The notes under the pieces were generated by a model. It saw nothing but the letters and a program-made list of their open reading frames with translations, had not been told where the DNA came from and searched no databases. From assembly GCA_963728125.1 (NCBI GenBank), contig CAVSIZ010000010.1:62001-126000 (forward strand): a stretch of 64,000 nt of DNA. Reading direction: 5' to 3'. The stretch comes from CAWDCV01 sp963728125. GTDB lineage: Bacteria; Actinomycetota; Actinomycetes; CAWDCV01. The translations under genes were made by a program, and so were the position numbers. This document shows, piece by piece, positions 35,819 through 44,557 of this stretch (the first letter of the stretch is position 1; every line of letters begins with the position of its first letter).

Positions 35819-36276
35819 GATTCCTCCGCAATGGTCGTACGTCCTCGAGCCTGCAACGCCGCGTCCTTCCATGCCATCCATGGCAGCAGCGCGCATTTGA
35901 TTCGTGCCGGGTAGCGCGACACGCCGGCGAACGCCACCGCGTCCTCGAGCCGGTCGAGATCGGCACCGGACTCTTCGCCTCGGCTCTGCAGCAACGTCAG
36001 GAACTCTCCCTGCACGCCTAAAGCGTCGTCGACGTCCCGTCCGCGCAGCAGCCCGCTCATCACCGAGGCGCTGGCTTGGCTGATCGAGCAACCGATGCTG
36101 TCGTACGAGATGTCCTCCACGGCGCCGTCGGATAGGCAAAGACGCAGCGTCACCTCGTCGCCGCAGGTGGGGTTCACGTGGTGCACCTCGACGTCGTACG
36201 GCTCCCGCAGCCCGCGATGCTGCGGGTTGCGGTAGTGATCGAGGATGATCTCCTGATACATCGAGTCGACGGTCAT
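35815..36276 (-). CDS. sufU: SufU Fe-S cluster assembly / sulfur acceptor protein
   Basis: The protein has 153 aa, overlapping sufS (ATGA) and sufT. It has the three conserved cysteines in NPTCGDE, IGCSISQASAS and RIKCALLPW, the zinc/sulfur acceptor ligands of SufU. It receives persulfide sulfur from the cysteine desulfurase SufS for cluster building on SufBCD. The actinobacterial and Firmicute systems use SufU instead of SufE. Confidence 0.93.
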   Translation of the reverse strand: MTVDSMYQEIILDHYRNPQHRGLREPYDVEVHHVNPTCGDEVTLRLCLSDGAVEDISYDSIGCSISQASASVMSGLLRGRDVDDALGVQGEFLTLLQSRGEESGADLDRLEDAVAFAGVSRYPARIKCALLPWMAWKDAALQARGRTTIAEES

Positions 36277-37526
36277 GGCTGGCCGAAGTACTCCTTCACA
36301 CGATGCAGTCCGTGCACGAGCGCGTCGACGTCCTCGGGTGAGGAGTAGACATAGAACGAGGCGCGGGTCGTGGCTGGCACGCCGAAGCGGGTGCAGACCG
36401 GCTTCGCGCAGTGATGGCCGACACGCACGGCGATGCCCTGCTCATCGAGCACTTGCCCCACATCGTGGGGATGCAGCAACCCGAGGGAGAACGACACCGC
36501 TCCCCCACGGTCGACCATCGTCTCCGGTCCGACGATGGTGAGACCGTCGATCTCACGCAGGCGGTCCAGCGCGTACGACGTGATGGCGCGCTCGTGCGCG
36601 GCGACGGCGTCCATGCCGAGCTCGGACAGGTAGTCAACCGCGGCGCCGAGCCCGACGGCCTGGGCGATCGGCGGCGTGCCGGCTTCGTACTTGTGCGGCA
36701 GCGCGGCGTAGGTCGAGCCGCTCATCCGGACATCGGCGATCATCTCGCCGCCACCGAGGAACGGCGGCAGCGCGTCGAGCAGCTCGCGGCGCCCCCACAG
36801 GACACCAACGCCGGTTGGCCCGCACATCTTGTGCCCGGTGAACGCGACGAAATCGGCACCCAGCGCCGCGACGTCGACGGGCAGCTGCGGAACCGCCTGC
36901 GAGGCATCGACGACCGACAGCGCGCCAACCTCACGCGCGCGCTGCGTGATCTGCGTCACCGGGTTGACCGTCCCGAGGATGTTGGACACGTAGACGAAGG
37001 CCACGACCTTGGTGCGCTCGGTGATCAGGTCGTCGAGATCCGACAGATCCAGCCGACCCTCGTCCGTGATGCCGAACCAGCGCAGCGTCGCGCCCGTCCG
37101 CTCGGCCAGCAACTGCCACGGCACGATGTTGGAGTGGTGCTCCATCTCGGTGATGACGATCTCGTCACCGGGCCCGACGCGGTACGGCGCAGGCGCCCAC
37201 GCCAGCACGTTCGCCACCAGGTTGAGCGCCTCGGTGGAGTTCTTGGTGAAGACGACCTCGTCCCGACTCGGCGCACCGACGAACGCGGCCACCTTGTCGC
37301 GCGCGCCTTCGTACAGTGCGGTCGCTTCCTCGGCCAGCACGTGGATGCCGCGGTGCACATTCGCGTTGTGCAGGGCGTAGTAGTCGTCGAGCGCCTCGAG
37401 AACAACACGCGGTTTCTGCGATGTCGCGGCGCTGTCGAGGTAGACCAGCGGGCGGTCCCCGTGCACCCGGCGCTCGAGGATCGGAAAGTCCTTACGGACC
37501 TGTTCCACGTCGAGGGGCGAGTTCAT
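36273..37526 (-). CDS. sufS: Cysteine desulfurase SufS
   Basis: The protein has 417 aa. It is PLP-dependent, with the Schiff-base Lys in FVAFTGHKMCGPTG and the active-site Cys in VRVGHHCAKPVCTRFGV. Substrate-binding Arg and ATTRASFYVYS follow. It removes sulfur from cysteine and passes it to SufU. It overlaps both sufC (upstream) and sufU (downstream) by 4 bp, so translation of the operon is coupled. Confidence 0.94.
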   Translation of the reverse strand: MNSPLDVEQVRKDFPILERRVHGDRPLVYLDSAATSQKPRVVLEALDDYYALHNANVHRGIHVLAEEATALYEGARDKVAAFVGAPSRDEVVFTKNSTEALNLVANVLAWAPAPYRVGPGDEIVITEMEHHSNIVPWQLLAERTGATLRWFGITDEGRLDLSDLDDLITERTKVVAFVYVSNILGTVNPVTQITQRAREVGALSVVDASQAVPQLPVDVAALGADFVAFTGHKMCGPTGVGVLWGRRELLDALPPFLGGGEMIADVRMSGSTYAALPHKYEAGTPPIAQAVGLGAAVDYLSELGMDAVAAHERAITSYALDRLREIDGLTIVGPETMVDRGGAVSFSLGLLHPHDVGQVLDEQGIAVRVGHHCAKPVCTRFGVPATTRASFYVYSSPEDVDALVHGLHRVKEYFGQP

Positions 37527-38296
37527 GTCGTGGCGCCGGATAACTTCGCGAAGCGTTCGTAACCTTCGGCCTCGAGCTGGTCGGCGAGCTCCGGGCCGCC
37601 CTCCTGCACGATGCGACCGTCGACGAACACGTGCACGAAGTCGGGGCGGATGTAGCGCAGGATCCGGGTGTAGTGCGTGATGAGCATGATTCCGACGTCG
37701 CCGGTGGCGCGGACTCGGTTGACGCCTTCGGCGACGACCTTGAGCGCGTCGATGTCGAGACCCGAGTCGGTTTCATCGAGCACGGCGATGCGCGGCTGCA
37801 GCAGCTCGAGCTGCAGGATCTCGTGCCGCTTCTTCTCACCGCCGGAAAAGCCTTCATTGACGTTGCGCTCCGCGAACGCCGGGTCGATCGCGAGTCCGTC
37901 CATCGCGCCGCGTACTTCCTTGACCCAGGTACGCAGCTTCGGCGCCTCGCCACGGATGGCTGTTGCGGCCGTGCGCAGGAAGTTGGAGACCGAGACACCG
38001 GGGACCTCGACGGGGTACTGCATCGCGAGGAAGAGTCCAGCGCGAGCGCGGGCGTCGACCGACATGGCGAGGACGTCCTCGCCGTCGAGGGTGACCGAGC
38101 CCTGGGTGACGACGTATTTGGGGTGACCCGCGATGGAGTATGCCAAGGTGGACTTACCGGAGCCGTTCGGGCCCATGATCGCGTGCGTCTGACCTGACTC
38201 GACGGTCAGATCGACGCCGCGGAGGATCTCCCGCGCGGGGGTAGCGCCGTCGCCGGGGACGGAGACGTGCAGATCGCGGATCTCTAGGGTGGCCAT
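37523..38296 (-). CDS. sufC: SufC, ATPase of the SufBCD scaffold
   Basis: The protein has 257 aa from ATG 38296 (MATLEIRDLHVSVPG), the usual SufC start. It has Walker A GPNGSGKST, signature FSGGEKKRHEILQ, Walker B IAVLDETDSGLD and the SufC-type ending. A longer frame upstream would overlap the ferredoxin gene and is not favoured. It drives conformational change of SufB-SufD during cluster assembly. Confidence 0.93.
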   Translation of the reverse strand: MATLEIRDLHVSVPGDGATPAREILRGVDLTVESGQTHAIMGPNGSGKSTLAYSIAGHPKYVVTQGSVTLDGEDVLAMSVDARARAGLFLAMQYPVEVPGVSVSNFLRTAATAIRGEAPKLRTWVKEVRGAMDGLAIDPAFAERNVNEGFSGGEKKRHEILQLELLQPRIAVLDETDSGLDIDALKVVAEGVNRVRATGDVGIMLITHYTRILRYIRPDFVHVFVDGRIVQEGGPELADQLEAEGYERFAKLSGATT

Positions 38297-38315
38297 GCTG
38301 GGGACGTACTCCTGA

Positions 38316-38642
38316 CTAGACAGTGTTGACGGCGTTGACGGCGACGAGCACATCGTCACCGTCGATTTTCACGGGATAGACGGGAACGGGGACGGTCGCC
38401 GGCAGGCCGATCGGCCGCCCAGTGACCAGGTCGAAGCGCGAGCCGTGCAGCCAGCACTCCAGGGTGGTGCCGTCGATGTCACCCTCAGAGAGCGGGACCT
38501 CGGCGTGGCTGCACTCATCGCGGATGGCGTAGAACTCACCCTCGGTGTGCACGACCGCGACGGCTTCGCCGTCGATGACGCAGCGCACCGCCGTCCCCTC
38601 GGGGACGTCGGCGACCGGACAAGCGCGGCTGTAGTCGCTCAC
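38316..38642 (-). CDS. Rieske [2Fe-2S] ferredoxin of the SUF operon
   Basis: The protein has 108 aa and overlaps sufD by 4 bp. It binds a Rieske cluster through CSH (in RDECSHAEVPL) and CWLH (in ECWLHGSRFDL). It belongs to the non-heme oxygenase ferredoxin/NirD-like family. In actinobacterial suf operons this gene regularly sits between sufD and sufC and may supply electrons for cluster assembly. Confidence 0.9.
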   Translation of the reverse strand: MSDYSRACPVADVPEGTAVRCVIDGEAVAVVHTEGEFYAIRDECSHAEVPLSEGDIDGTTLECWLHGSRFDLVTGRPIGLPATVPVPVYPVKIDGDDVLVAVNAVNTV

Positions 38643-39898
38643 GCAGCCGCCCCCGCCGCCTGCTCGAGCTCATGCTCGACCGCAGCGACGAGTCGCTCTT
38701 GCAGCTCGGGTACGCCGATCTGGGCGACGATGTCGGCGAAGAAACCGCGGACAACCAAGCGACGGGCTTCGTCCTCGGGAATGCCGCGCGACTGGAGATA
38801 GAACAGCTGCTCGTCGTCGAAGCGCCCGGTCGCGCTGGCGTGTCCCGCGCCCACGACTTCGCCGGTCTCGATCTCGAGGTTTGGTACGGAGTCGGCGCGA
38901 GCGCCGTCGGTCAGGATCAGGTTGCGGTTGAGCTCGTAGGTGTCGGTGCCGACCGCGGCATGCCGAATGAGGACATCACCGATCCAGACTGCGCGCGCCT
39001 CGGCACCCTGCAGCGCGCCCTTGTAGGCGACGCGGCTGCGGCAATGCGGAACAGCGTGATCGACGAACAGCCGATGCTCGAAGTGCTGCCCCGCATCGGA
39101 GAAGTAGAGGCCGAGCAATTGCGCGTCGCCACCTGGGCCGGTGTAGGACACCTGGGGATACAGCCGGACCAGATCACCGCCCAGGGTGACCACGACCGAC
39201 TTCAGCCGCGCGTCGCGACCGATCAGGTAGCGGTGATGCGACAGATGGACGGTGTCGTCGTCCCAGTCCTGCACAGACACCAGCGTCAGCGATGCGCCCT
39301 CGCCGATCAGCACCTCGACGTTGTCCGCATAGGTTGCGCTACCAGCGTGGTCCAGCACCACGACAGCCTCGGCGAAGGGCTGCACATCGACGACCAGGTG
39401 CCCGTACGCGGTGCCGCCCTCACCGCGCAGCGTGACCTGGGTGGGTCGCTCGGCGCGCAGCTCGGCAGGAACCGTAATCACGGTGGCAGTGGCGAAGGAG
39501 GCGTGCGCCCGCGCGGAGACGCGATCGGTCGGCTTGCCAGCGACTCCGATGCGCGGGTCATCGCGTCCCACCGTTTCGACGAGAACGCCGGGTGCGGTGT
39601 CCACCTCGACCAGCACTTTGCCGTCGGCGGCGGGTGCGGTGGCATCGTGCAGCCCGCGCAGGCGGCGCAGCGGGGTAAACCGCCACTCCTCCTCGCGCCC
39701 GGTAGGCACGGGGAAGTCGTCCACGGAGAACGAGCCGTCCTGATGCAGTCGCGACTTCGGTCGGACCGACTCGGCGCCCGCACCATGGGCGTGCGGCGTC
39801 GCGCCAGTGGCCGGTGGATCGGTGCTCACGGAGATGCTCGGCCCCGTGCCCTTCTCCGGTCGCAGCACCTGCGCTGTGACCGTCTGCTCTTGCGTCAC
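38639..39898 (-). CDS. sufD: SufD scaffold subunit
   Basis: The protein has 419 aa from GTG 39898. The beta-helix core carries family segments GEEEW-like GREEEWRFTPL near residue 70, LGLYFSDAGQHFEHRLFVDH and SRVAYKGALQG. The C-terminal region QLFYLQSRGIPEDEARRLVV is shared with SufB. It pairs with SufB and SufC to build Fe-S clusters. There is a 61-bp gap to sufB filled with GAGC-type repeats. Confidence 0.92.
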   Translation of the reverse strand: MTQEQTVTAQVLRPEKGTGPSISVSTDPPATGATPHAHGAGAESVRPKSRLHQDGSFSVDDFPVPTGREEEWRFTPLRRLRGLHDATAPAADGKVLVEVDTAPGVLVETVGRDDPRIGVAGKPTDRVSARAHASFATATVITVPAELRAERPTQVTLRGEGGTAYGHLVVDVQPFAEAVVVLDHAGSATYADNVEVLIGEGASLTLVSVQDWDDDTVHLSHHRYLIGRDARLKSVVVTLGGDLVRLYPQVSYTGPGGDAQLLGLYFSDAGQHFEHRLFVDHAVPHCRSRVAYKGALQGAEARAVWIGDVLIRHAAVGTDTYELNRNLILTDGARADSVPNLEIETGEVVGAGHASATGRFDDEQLFYLQSRGIPEDEARRLVVRGFFADIVAQIGVPELQERLVAAVEHELEQAAGAAA

Positions 39899-39959
39899 TG
39901 GTCGCGCTCGCCTTCTCGCTCGTTCCTCGCTCGGCGGCTCGACTGCTCCGAAGCCATCG

Positions 39960-41372
39960 TCAGCCCACGGCCCCTTCCATCTGCAGCTCGATCAGGCGGT
40001 TGAGCTCGAGGGCGTACTCCATCGGTAGCTCGCGGGCGATCGGCTCGATGAAGCCGCGCACGATCATCGCCATCGCCTCCTCCTCGGTGAGCCCTCGGCT
40101 CATGAGGTAGAAGAGCTGGTCCTCGCTCACCTTCGAGACCGTCGCCTCGTGGCCCATCGCGACATCGTCTTCGCGCACGTCGACATACGGATAGGTGTCG
40201 GAGCGGCTCACCGAGTCGACGAGCAACGCGTCACAGCGAACGGTGCTCTTGGAGTGATGAGCGCCTTCCTGCACCTGCACGAGACCGCGGTAGGAGGTGC
40301 GGCCACCAGCCCGCGCGACCGACTTGCTCACGATGGTCGACGACGTGTGCGGCGCGGCGTGCACCATCTTGGCCCCGGCGTCCTGGTGCTGGCCCTCGCC
40401 GGAGAACGCGACCGACAGCGTTTCGCCGGTGGCGTGTTCACCAACCAGCCAGACCGCTGGGTACTTCATGGTGACCTTGGAGCCGATGTTGCCGTCGATC
40501 CACTCCATCGTTGCGCCCTGATGAGCAACCGCTCGCTTCGTGACGAGGTTGTAGACGTTGGTCGACCAGTTCTGAATCGTCGTGTAGCGCACCCGCGCGT
40601 TCTTCTTCACGACGATCTCCACGACCGCGCTGTGCAGCGAGTCGGAGGAGTAGATCGGCGCCGTGCAGCCCTCGACGTAGTGAACGTACGAGCCCTCGTC
40701 GGCGATGATCAGCGTCCGCTCGAATTGACCCATGTTCTCGGTGTTGATGCGGAAGTACGCCTGCAACGGGATATCGACGTGCACCCCCGGCGGCACGTAG
40801 ATGAACGACCCGCCCGACCACACCGCAGTGTTCAGCGACGCAAACTTGTTGTCGCCGACCGGGATCACCGAGCCGAAGTACTCCTTGAACAGCTCCGGGT
40901 GCTCGCGCAGGCCGGTGTCAGTGTCGAGAAAGATGACGCCCTGCTCCTCGAGATCCTCTCGAATCTTGTGGTAGACGACCTCGGACTCGTACTGCGCGGC
41001 CACACCGGAGACGAGCCGCTGCTTTTCGGCCTCGGGAATGCCGAGTCTGTCGTACGTCGACTTGATGTCGTCAGGCAGATCGTCCCAACTCGCGGCCTGC
41101 TTCTCGGTCGACCGCACGAAGTACTTGATGTTGTCGAAGTCGATGCCCGACAGATCGGCGCCCCAGGTCGGCATCGGCTTCTTGCCGAACAGGCGCAATC
41201 CCTTGAGCCGAAGGTCGAGCATCCATTCCGGCTCGCTCTTCTTGCCGGAGATGTCGCGCACCACGGCCTCGTTGAGTCCGCGCTTCGCGTCCGCACCGGC
41301 GACGTCGGAGTCGGCCCAGCCGTACTCGTACCGGCCGAGACCCTCCAACTCGGGGTGGGTGGTGGTGCTCAC
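39960..41372 (-). CDS. sufB: SufB scaffold subunit
   Basis: The protein has 470 aa. GTG 41372 is 5 bp after GGGAGGA and overlaps the sufR stop (GTGA). Family markers: KSEPEWMLDLRLKGLRLF, FIYVPPGVHVDIPLQAYFRI, YVHYVEGCTAPIYSSDSLH with its conserved Cys, and LFYLMSRGLTEEEAMAMIV. The core subunit on which Fe-S clusters form. No intein is present, unlike M. tuberculosis SufB. Confidence 0.94.
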   Translation of the reverse strand: MSTTTHPELEGLGRYEYGWADSDVAGADAKRGLNEAVVRDISGKKSEPEWMLDLRLKGLRLFGKKPMPTWGADLSGIDFDNIKYFVRSTEKQAASWDDLPDDIKSTYDRLGIPEAEKQRLVSGVAAQYESEVVYHKIREDLEEQGVIFLDTDTGLREHPELFKEYFGSVIPVGDNKFASLNTAVWSGGSFIYVPPGVHVDIPLQAYFRINTENMGQFERTLIIADEGSYVHYVEGCTAPIYSSDSLHSAVVEIVVKKNARVRYTTIQNWSTNVYNLVTKRAVAHQGATMEWIDGNIGSKVTMKYPAVWLVGEHATGETLSVAFSGEGQHQDAGAKMVHAAPHTSSTIVSKSVARAGGRTSYRGLVQVQEGAHHSKSTVRCDALLVDSVSRSDTYPYVDVREDDVAMGHEATVSKVSEDQLFYLMSRGLTEEEAMAMIVRGFIEPIARELPMEYALELNRLIELQMEGAVG

Positions 41373-42115
41373 AGGGTCCTCCCAAGCACCCCGGAGGGTG
41401 CGGTTGTCTTCGCTGGTCGTGCAGGTGGTGAGACGTGCGTCGTGCAGATTCCATCGCCACGAGCGATGGTCGCGAGCCGCTGGACGGGAACGTCGAGCAG
41501 ACGCGCGAAGACTTGGGTCTCGGCCTCGCACAGCTGCGGGAACTGGGCAGCGACGTGCGCGACCGGACAATGATGTTGACACAGCTGCACCCCACCGTCG
41601 GTGCGGGCAGGGCGGGTCGACGCGGCGAAGCCATCGCCGGTCAGCGCCTGCGCCAGCGCGGCGACGCGTTCCGGCGAACCGGGGGCGAAATCGGAGACGT
41701 CACTCACGTAACGTGCCGCCATCGCCTCCACGCGCGACCGCGCGAAGGCCACCACCGCGTCCTGCCCTCCCGACTCGGCGAGGAATCGCAACGCGTCGGC
41801 CGCGAGGCTGTCGTACCCCTGCTGCAAGAGCGAGTCGTGTCCGGTATCGGTGAGGGCGAACACGCGGGCGGGCCGACCACGCCCACGCCTGCGGGTGAGC
41901 CGAGCGGCGCGGGTCTCGACCAGACCCTCGTCGAGCAAGCCGTCCAGGTGCCGGCGAACTGCGGCGTCGGTGAGTCCGAGACGCTGAGCAACCGCCGACG
42001 TCGTCGAGGGGCCCTCCAGCAGGATCTGGACGATCCGGTCGCGGGTACCGCGCGTCAGCTCGCCGGCGTCGGCAGGTGCCGGACGCGGCGAGGCGAGCTC
42101 GCGGTGGGTTTTCAC
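41369..42115 (-). CDS. sufR: SufR, Fe-S-sensing repressor of the SUF operon
   Basis: The protein has 248 aa if it starts at GTG 42115 (VKTHRELASPRP). The N-terminal winged HTH is STTSAVAQRLGLTDAAVRRHL, one residue segment of the DeoR/ArsR type. The C-terminal cysteine cluster is QLCQHHCPVAH, then PQLCEAE and DGICTTH, which ligates an Fe-S cluster in SufR proteins. With the cluster bound it represses the operon; loss of the cluster relieves repression. It is the first gene of the operon and overlaps sufB by 4 bp. A TTG start further upstream is possible. Confidence 0.9.
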   Translation of the reverse strand: MKTHRELASPRPAPADAGELTRGTRDRIVQILLEGPSTTSAVAQRLGLTDAAVRRHLDGLLDEGLVETRAARLTRRRGRGRPARVFALTDTGHDSLLQQGYDSLAADALRFLAESGGQDAVVAFARSRVEAMAARYVSDVSDFAPGSPERVAALAQALTGDGFAASTRPARTDGGVQLCQHHCPVAHVAAQFPQLCEAETQVFARLLDVPVQRLATIARGDGICTTHVSPPARPAKTTAPSGVLGRTL

Positions 42116-42134
42116 AACACCATTGTTCCGAAAA
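42109..42134. promoter_or_regulatory. 26-bp palindrome at the sufR start: candidate SufR operator
   Basis: The sequence has the symmetrical form TTTTC-N2-AACA-N4-TGTT-N2-GAAAA, with 9 of 11 positions matching between half-sites. It is unusually AT-rich for this genome. It covers the likely sufR start codon in the 74-bp space before the divergent ABC transporter gene. SufR proteins are known to autoregulate, so this is the natural operator. Overlap with the start codon suggests a leaderless or very short-leader transcript. Binding is inferred. Confidence 0.6.
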
Positions 42135-42189
42135 TCGCGGCCGAGCGCCAACCCACCACGCCCTGTGGCGCGCTTTCTAGACTCCGCAC

Positions 42190-43107
42190 GTGACTACGCC
42201 GGCCGTCGAGGTGGTCGACCTGGTCAAGCGGTACCGCGGTCGACCGGCCATTGACGGCATCTCACTCGACGTACCCACATGTGAAGTCACCGCGATCCTC
42301 GGTCCCAACGGCGCCGGCAAGACGACCACGGTGGAGATCTGCGAGGGTTACCGCACGCCGAACGCTGGGTCGGTACGCGTGCTCGGCCTCGATCCGCGCG
42401 ATCGTCAGCTCAGAGCGCGCGTCGGCGTGATGCTTCAGGACGGTGGCATCGCCGCCGCGGCCCGACCGCGAGAGACGCTGAGGCAGTACGCGTCCTTTCA
42501 CAGCGATCCGCACGATCCGGAGGTCTTGCTCGATCTCGTGGGGCTGACCGCCGTCGCGGCGACGCCGTACCGACGACTGTCCGGCGGCCAGCAGCAGCGA
42601 CTCTCGCTGGCACTGGCGCTGCTCGGTCGACCCGAGCTGGTCTTCCTCGACGAGCCGACCGCAGGACTGGATCCGCAGGCCCGGCAGACCACCTGGCGCA
42701 TCATCGAGGACCTGCGTCGCGACGGCGTGACGGTGGTCCTGACCACGCATTCCATGGAGGAGGCCGAACGGCTCGCGGACGAGGTAGTCATCCTCGACCA
42801 CGGCCGGGTCGTCGCCGCGGGCACACCCGCGGCGCTGACTGGCGCAGGTCCGCAAGAGTCCTGGCGCTTCCGCGGGCCGCCCGGCCGGCCACTCGCGTCG
42901 CTGCAGTCGGCCCTTCCCCGCGCGACCGCCGTCATCGAGGAGCGCCCGGGCGCCTACGCGGTGTCCGGCGAGGTGACTCCCGCCGTACTCGCCGCCGTGA
43001 CGGCGTGGTGCTCCGAGCACGGGTTCCTGCCGGAGGGCCTGTCAGTCGGACGACGCAGCCTCGAAGACGTGTTCCTCGATCTCACCGGCCGGGACCTGCG
43101 GTCATGA
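42190..43107 (+). CDS. ABC transporter ATP-binding protein (drug/daunorubicin type)
   Basis: The protein has 305 aa from GTG 42190. Walker A GPNGAGKTTT, signature LSGGQQQRLSLALALLG, Walker B LVFLDEPTAGLDP and switch His in TTHSMEEAERLAD. The C-terminal 90 residues are the extension seen in DrrA-type exporters. It works with the overlapping permease gene as a two-gene exporter. Related genes lie next to suf in M. tuberculosis (Rv1458c/Rv1457c). Cargo unknown. Confidence 0.88.
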   Translation: MTTPAVEVVDLVKRYRGRPAIDGISLDVPTCEVTAILGPNGAGKTTTVEICEGYRTPNAGSVRVLGLDPRDRQLRARVGVMLQDGGIAAAARPRETLRQYASFHSDPHDPEVLLDLVGLTAVAATPYRRLSGGQQQRLSLALALLGRPELVFLDEPTAGLDPQARQTTWRIIEDLRRDGVTVVLTTHSMEEAERLADEVVILDHGRVVAAGTPAALTGAGPQESWRFRGPPGRPLASLQSALPRATAVIEERPGAYAVSGEVTPAVLAAVTAWCSEHGFLPEGLSVGRRSLEDVFLDLTGRDLRS

Positions 43108-43877
43108 GTGTTATCTCATTCGTGCCGCGGCCGGGCGCCGCACCGTGGACACGGATGGTGCGGACACAGGCTGCTGTAGAGCTGCGGGCGCTCCTGCGCA
43201 ACGGCGAGCAGCTCCTGCTCGTGCTCATCATTCCGGTCGGATTGCTGGTTCTCGGGTCGACCGTTCCGCTGTTCGACGTCGGTCGCGGCGAGCGTGTCGA
43301 CTTCCTGCTTCCCGGCGTCATCGGCCTTGCCGTGATGTCGACATCCTTCGTTGGGCTCGCCATCGCGACCGGCTTCGAGCGCCGGTACGGCGTGCTCAAG
43401 CGCCTCGGCGCCAGCCCGCTCCCCCGCAGCGGCCTGCTCGCCGGGAAGGCACTCGCGATCCTGGTGATCGAGGTGCTGCAGATCCTCGTCCTCGTGCTGG
43501 TGGCGCTGGCTCTCGGCTGGACGGCGACGACCTCAGCCCGCGGATGGGCATACGCCGCGCTGCTCGTCATCGTCGCAACGGTGGCCTTCTCCGCGCTCGG
43601 GCTGCTGATGGCCGGCCTCCTGCGCGCCGAAGCGACCCTTGCGGCAGCGAACCTCGTCTACCTGCTGTTCCTCGTGGGTGGCGGCGTCGTGGTCCCGCTC
43701 GACCGGCTACCGGAGGTCGTACGCCCCGTGCTCGAGGCGCTGCCGCTCGCAGCCCTGACGAACGGGCTCCGCGTGGCGCTGGAGCAAGGAACGCTCCCCC
43801 TCGGCGAGCTTGCCATCCTGGCCACCTGGGCAGCGCTCTTGGGCGCGATTACCAGCCGAACGTTCCGCTTCTCCTGA
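43104..43877 (+). CDS. ABC-2 type permease
   Basis: The protein has 257 aa; ATG 43104 overlaps the ATPase stop (ATGA). It has six hydrophobic segments, including EQLLLVLIIPVGLLVLGS, FLLPGVIGLAVMSTSFVG and ANLVYLLFLVGGGVVVPL, and the ABC-2 motif FERRYGVLKRLGASPLPR on the cytoplasmic side. It is the membrane partner of the preceding ATPase. Confidence 0.88.
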   Translation: MSVISFVPRPGAAPWTRMVRTQAAVELRALLRNGEQLLLVLIIPVGLLVLGSTVPLFDVGRGERVDFLLPGVIGLAVMSTSFVGLAIATGFERRYGVLKRLGASPLPRSGLLAGKALAILVIEVLQILVLVLVALALGWTATTSARGWAYAALLVIVATVAFSALGLLMAGLLRAEATLAAANLVYLLFLVGGGVVVPLDRLPEVVRPVLEALPLAALTNGLRVALEQGTLPLGELAILATWAALLGAITSRTFRFS

Positions 43878-43932
43878 CTGCTGCGTCTGATTTGGCCCTC
43901 GGATGCGAAGAGAGGGAAGGAGGTCTTCAACC

Positions 43933-43968
43933 ATGGGCATGCGCGTAGGTCGCAGTAGGCGCTACTAG
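43933..43968 (+). CDS. 11-codon micro-ORF before the ECF sigma factor (possible leader peptide)
   Basis: A near-perfect Shine-Dalgarno AAGGAGGT (43917-43924) stands 8 bp before ATG 43933, which opens a frame coding MGMRVGRSRRY and a TAG. The sigma factor GTG follows 1 bp later at 43970 and has no ribosome binding site of its own. The strong site therefore serves either the micro-ORF, with the sigma factor translated by coupling, or an unrecognised start. The peptide is very basic. Confidence 0.5.
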   Translation: MGMRVGRSRRY

Positions 43969-43969
43969 C

Positions 43970-44557
43970 GTGACGCTCGTGGATGCACAGGCCGAGCCGG
44001 GCGCCGGAGTCGACGGGGGGATCGACCGGGACGTGGCACTTCGATTCCACTCCGGTGACGAGCGCGCCCTCGCCGACGCCTACGGTCGCTGGTCCGCGCT
44101 GGTCTACACGGTGGCGCTGCGCTCACTCGGCAGCCGAGAGGAAGCAGAGGACATCACCCAGCAGGTGTTCACCGCGGCGTGGCGAGGCCGATCGCGCTAC
44201 AACGTGGGTGGCGGCTCGCTTGCCGGCTGGCTGCTCGGGATCACCCGCCACAAGGTCGCGGATCGCTGGGCAATGCTGCAGCGCGAGCGCCGTGCCACCA
44301 GCGCTGCCGCCTTGATCAGTACCGAGGTAGCTGCGCCCGCCGTCGACGCGATAGCCGACCGTGTCCTGCTCGCCGACGAACTTGCCAAGCTCGGTGAACC
44401 GCAGCGACGCATCATGCAATTGGCGTTCTACGACGACCTCACGCACGTCCAGATCGCCAGCGTGCTGAGCCTCCCGCTCGGCACGGTGAAGAGCCACATC
44501 CGGCGCAGTTTGGAGCGGCTCCGAGCCAGGTTGGAGGTGGACGGTGCCGCACTGTGA
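43970..44557 (+). CDS. ECF RNA polymerase sigma factor (SigK-like group)
   Basis: The protein has 195 aa from GTG 43970. Region 2 spans about residues 25-95 (ADAYGRWSALVYTVAL, then REEAEDITQQVFTAAWRG). Region 4 spans about residues 135-190 (RRIMQLAFYDDLTHVQIASV, then LPLGTVKSHIRRSLERLRA). It overlaps the RskA-like anti-sigma gene by 14 bp, the usual sigma/anti-sigma arrangement. The pair is probably released by a membrane or redox signal. Confidence 0.9.
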   Translation: MTLVDAQAEPGAGVDGGIDRDVALRFHSGDERALADAYGRWSALVYTVALRSLGSREEAEDITQQVFTAAWRGRSRYNVGGGSLAGWLLGITRHKVADRWAMLQRERRATSAAALISTEVAAPAVDAIADRVLLADELAKLGEPQRRIMQLAFYDDLTHVQIASVLSLPLGTVKSHIRRSLERLRARLEVDGAAL

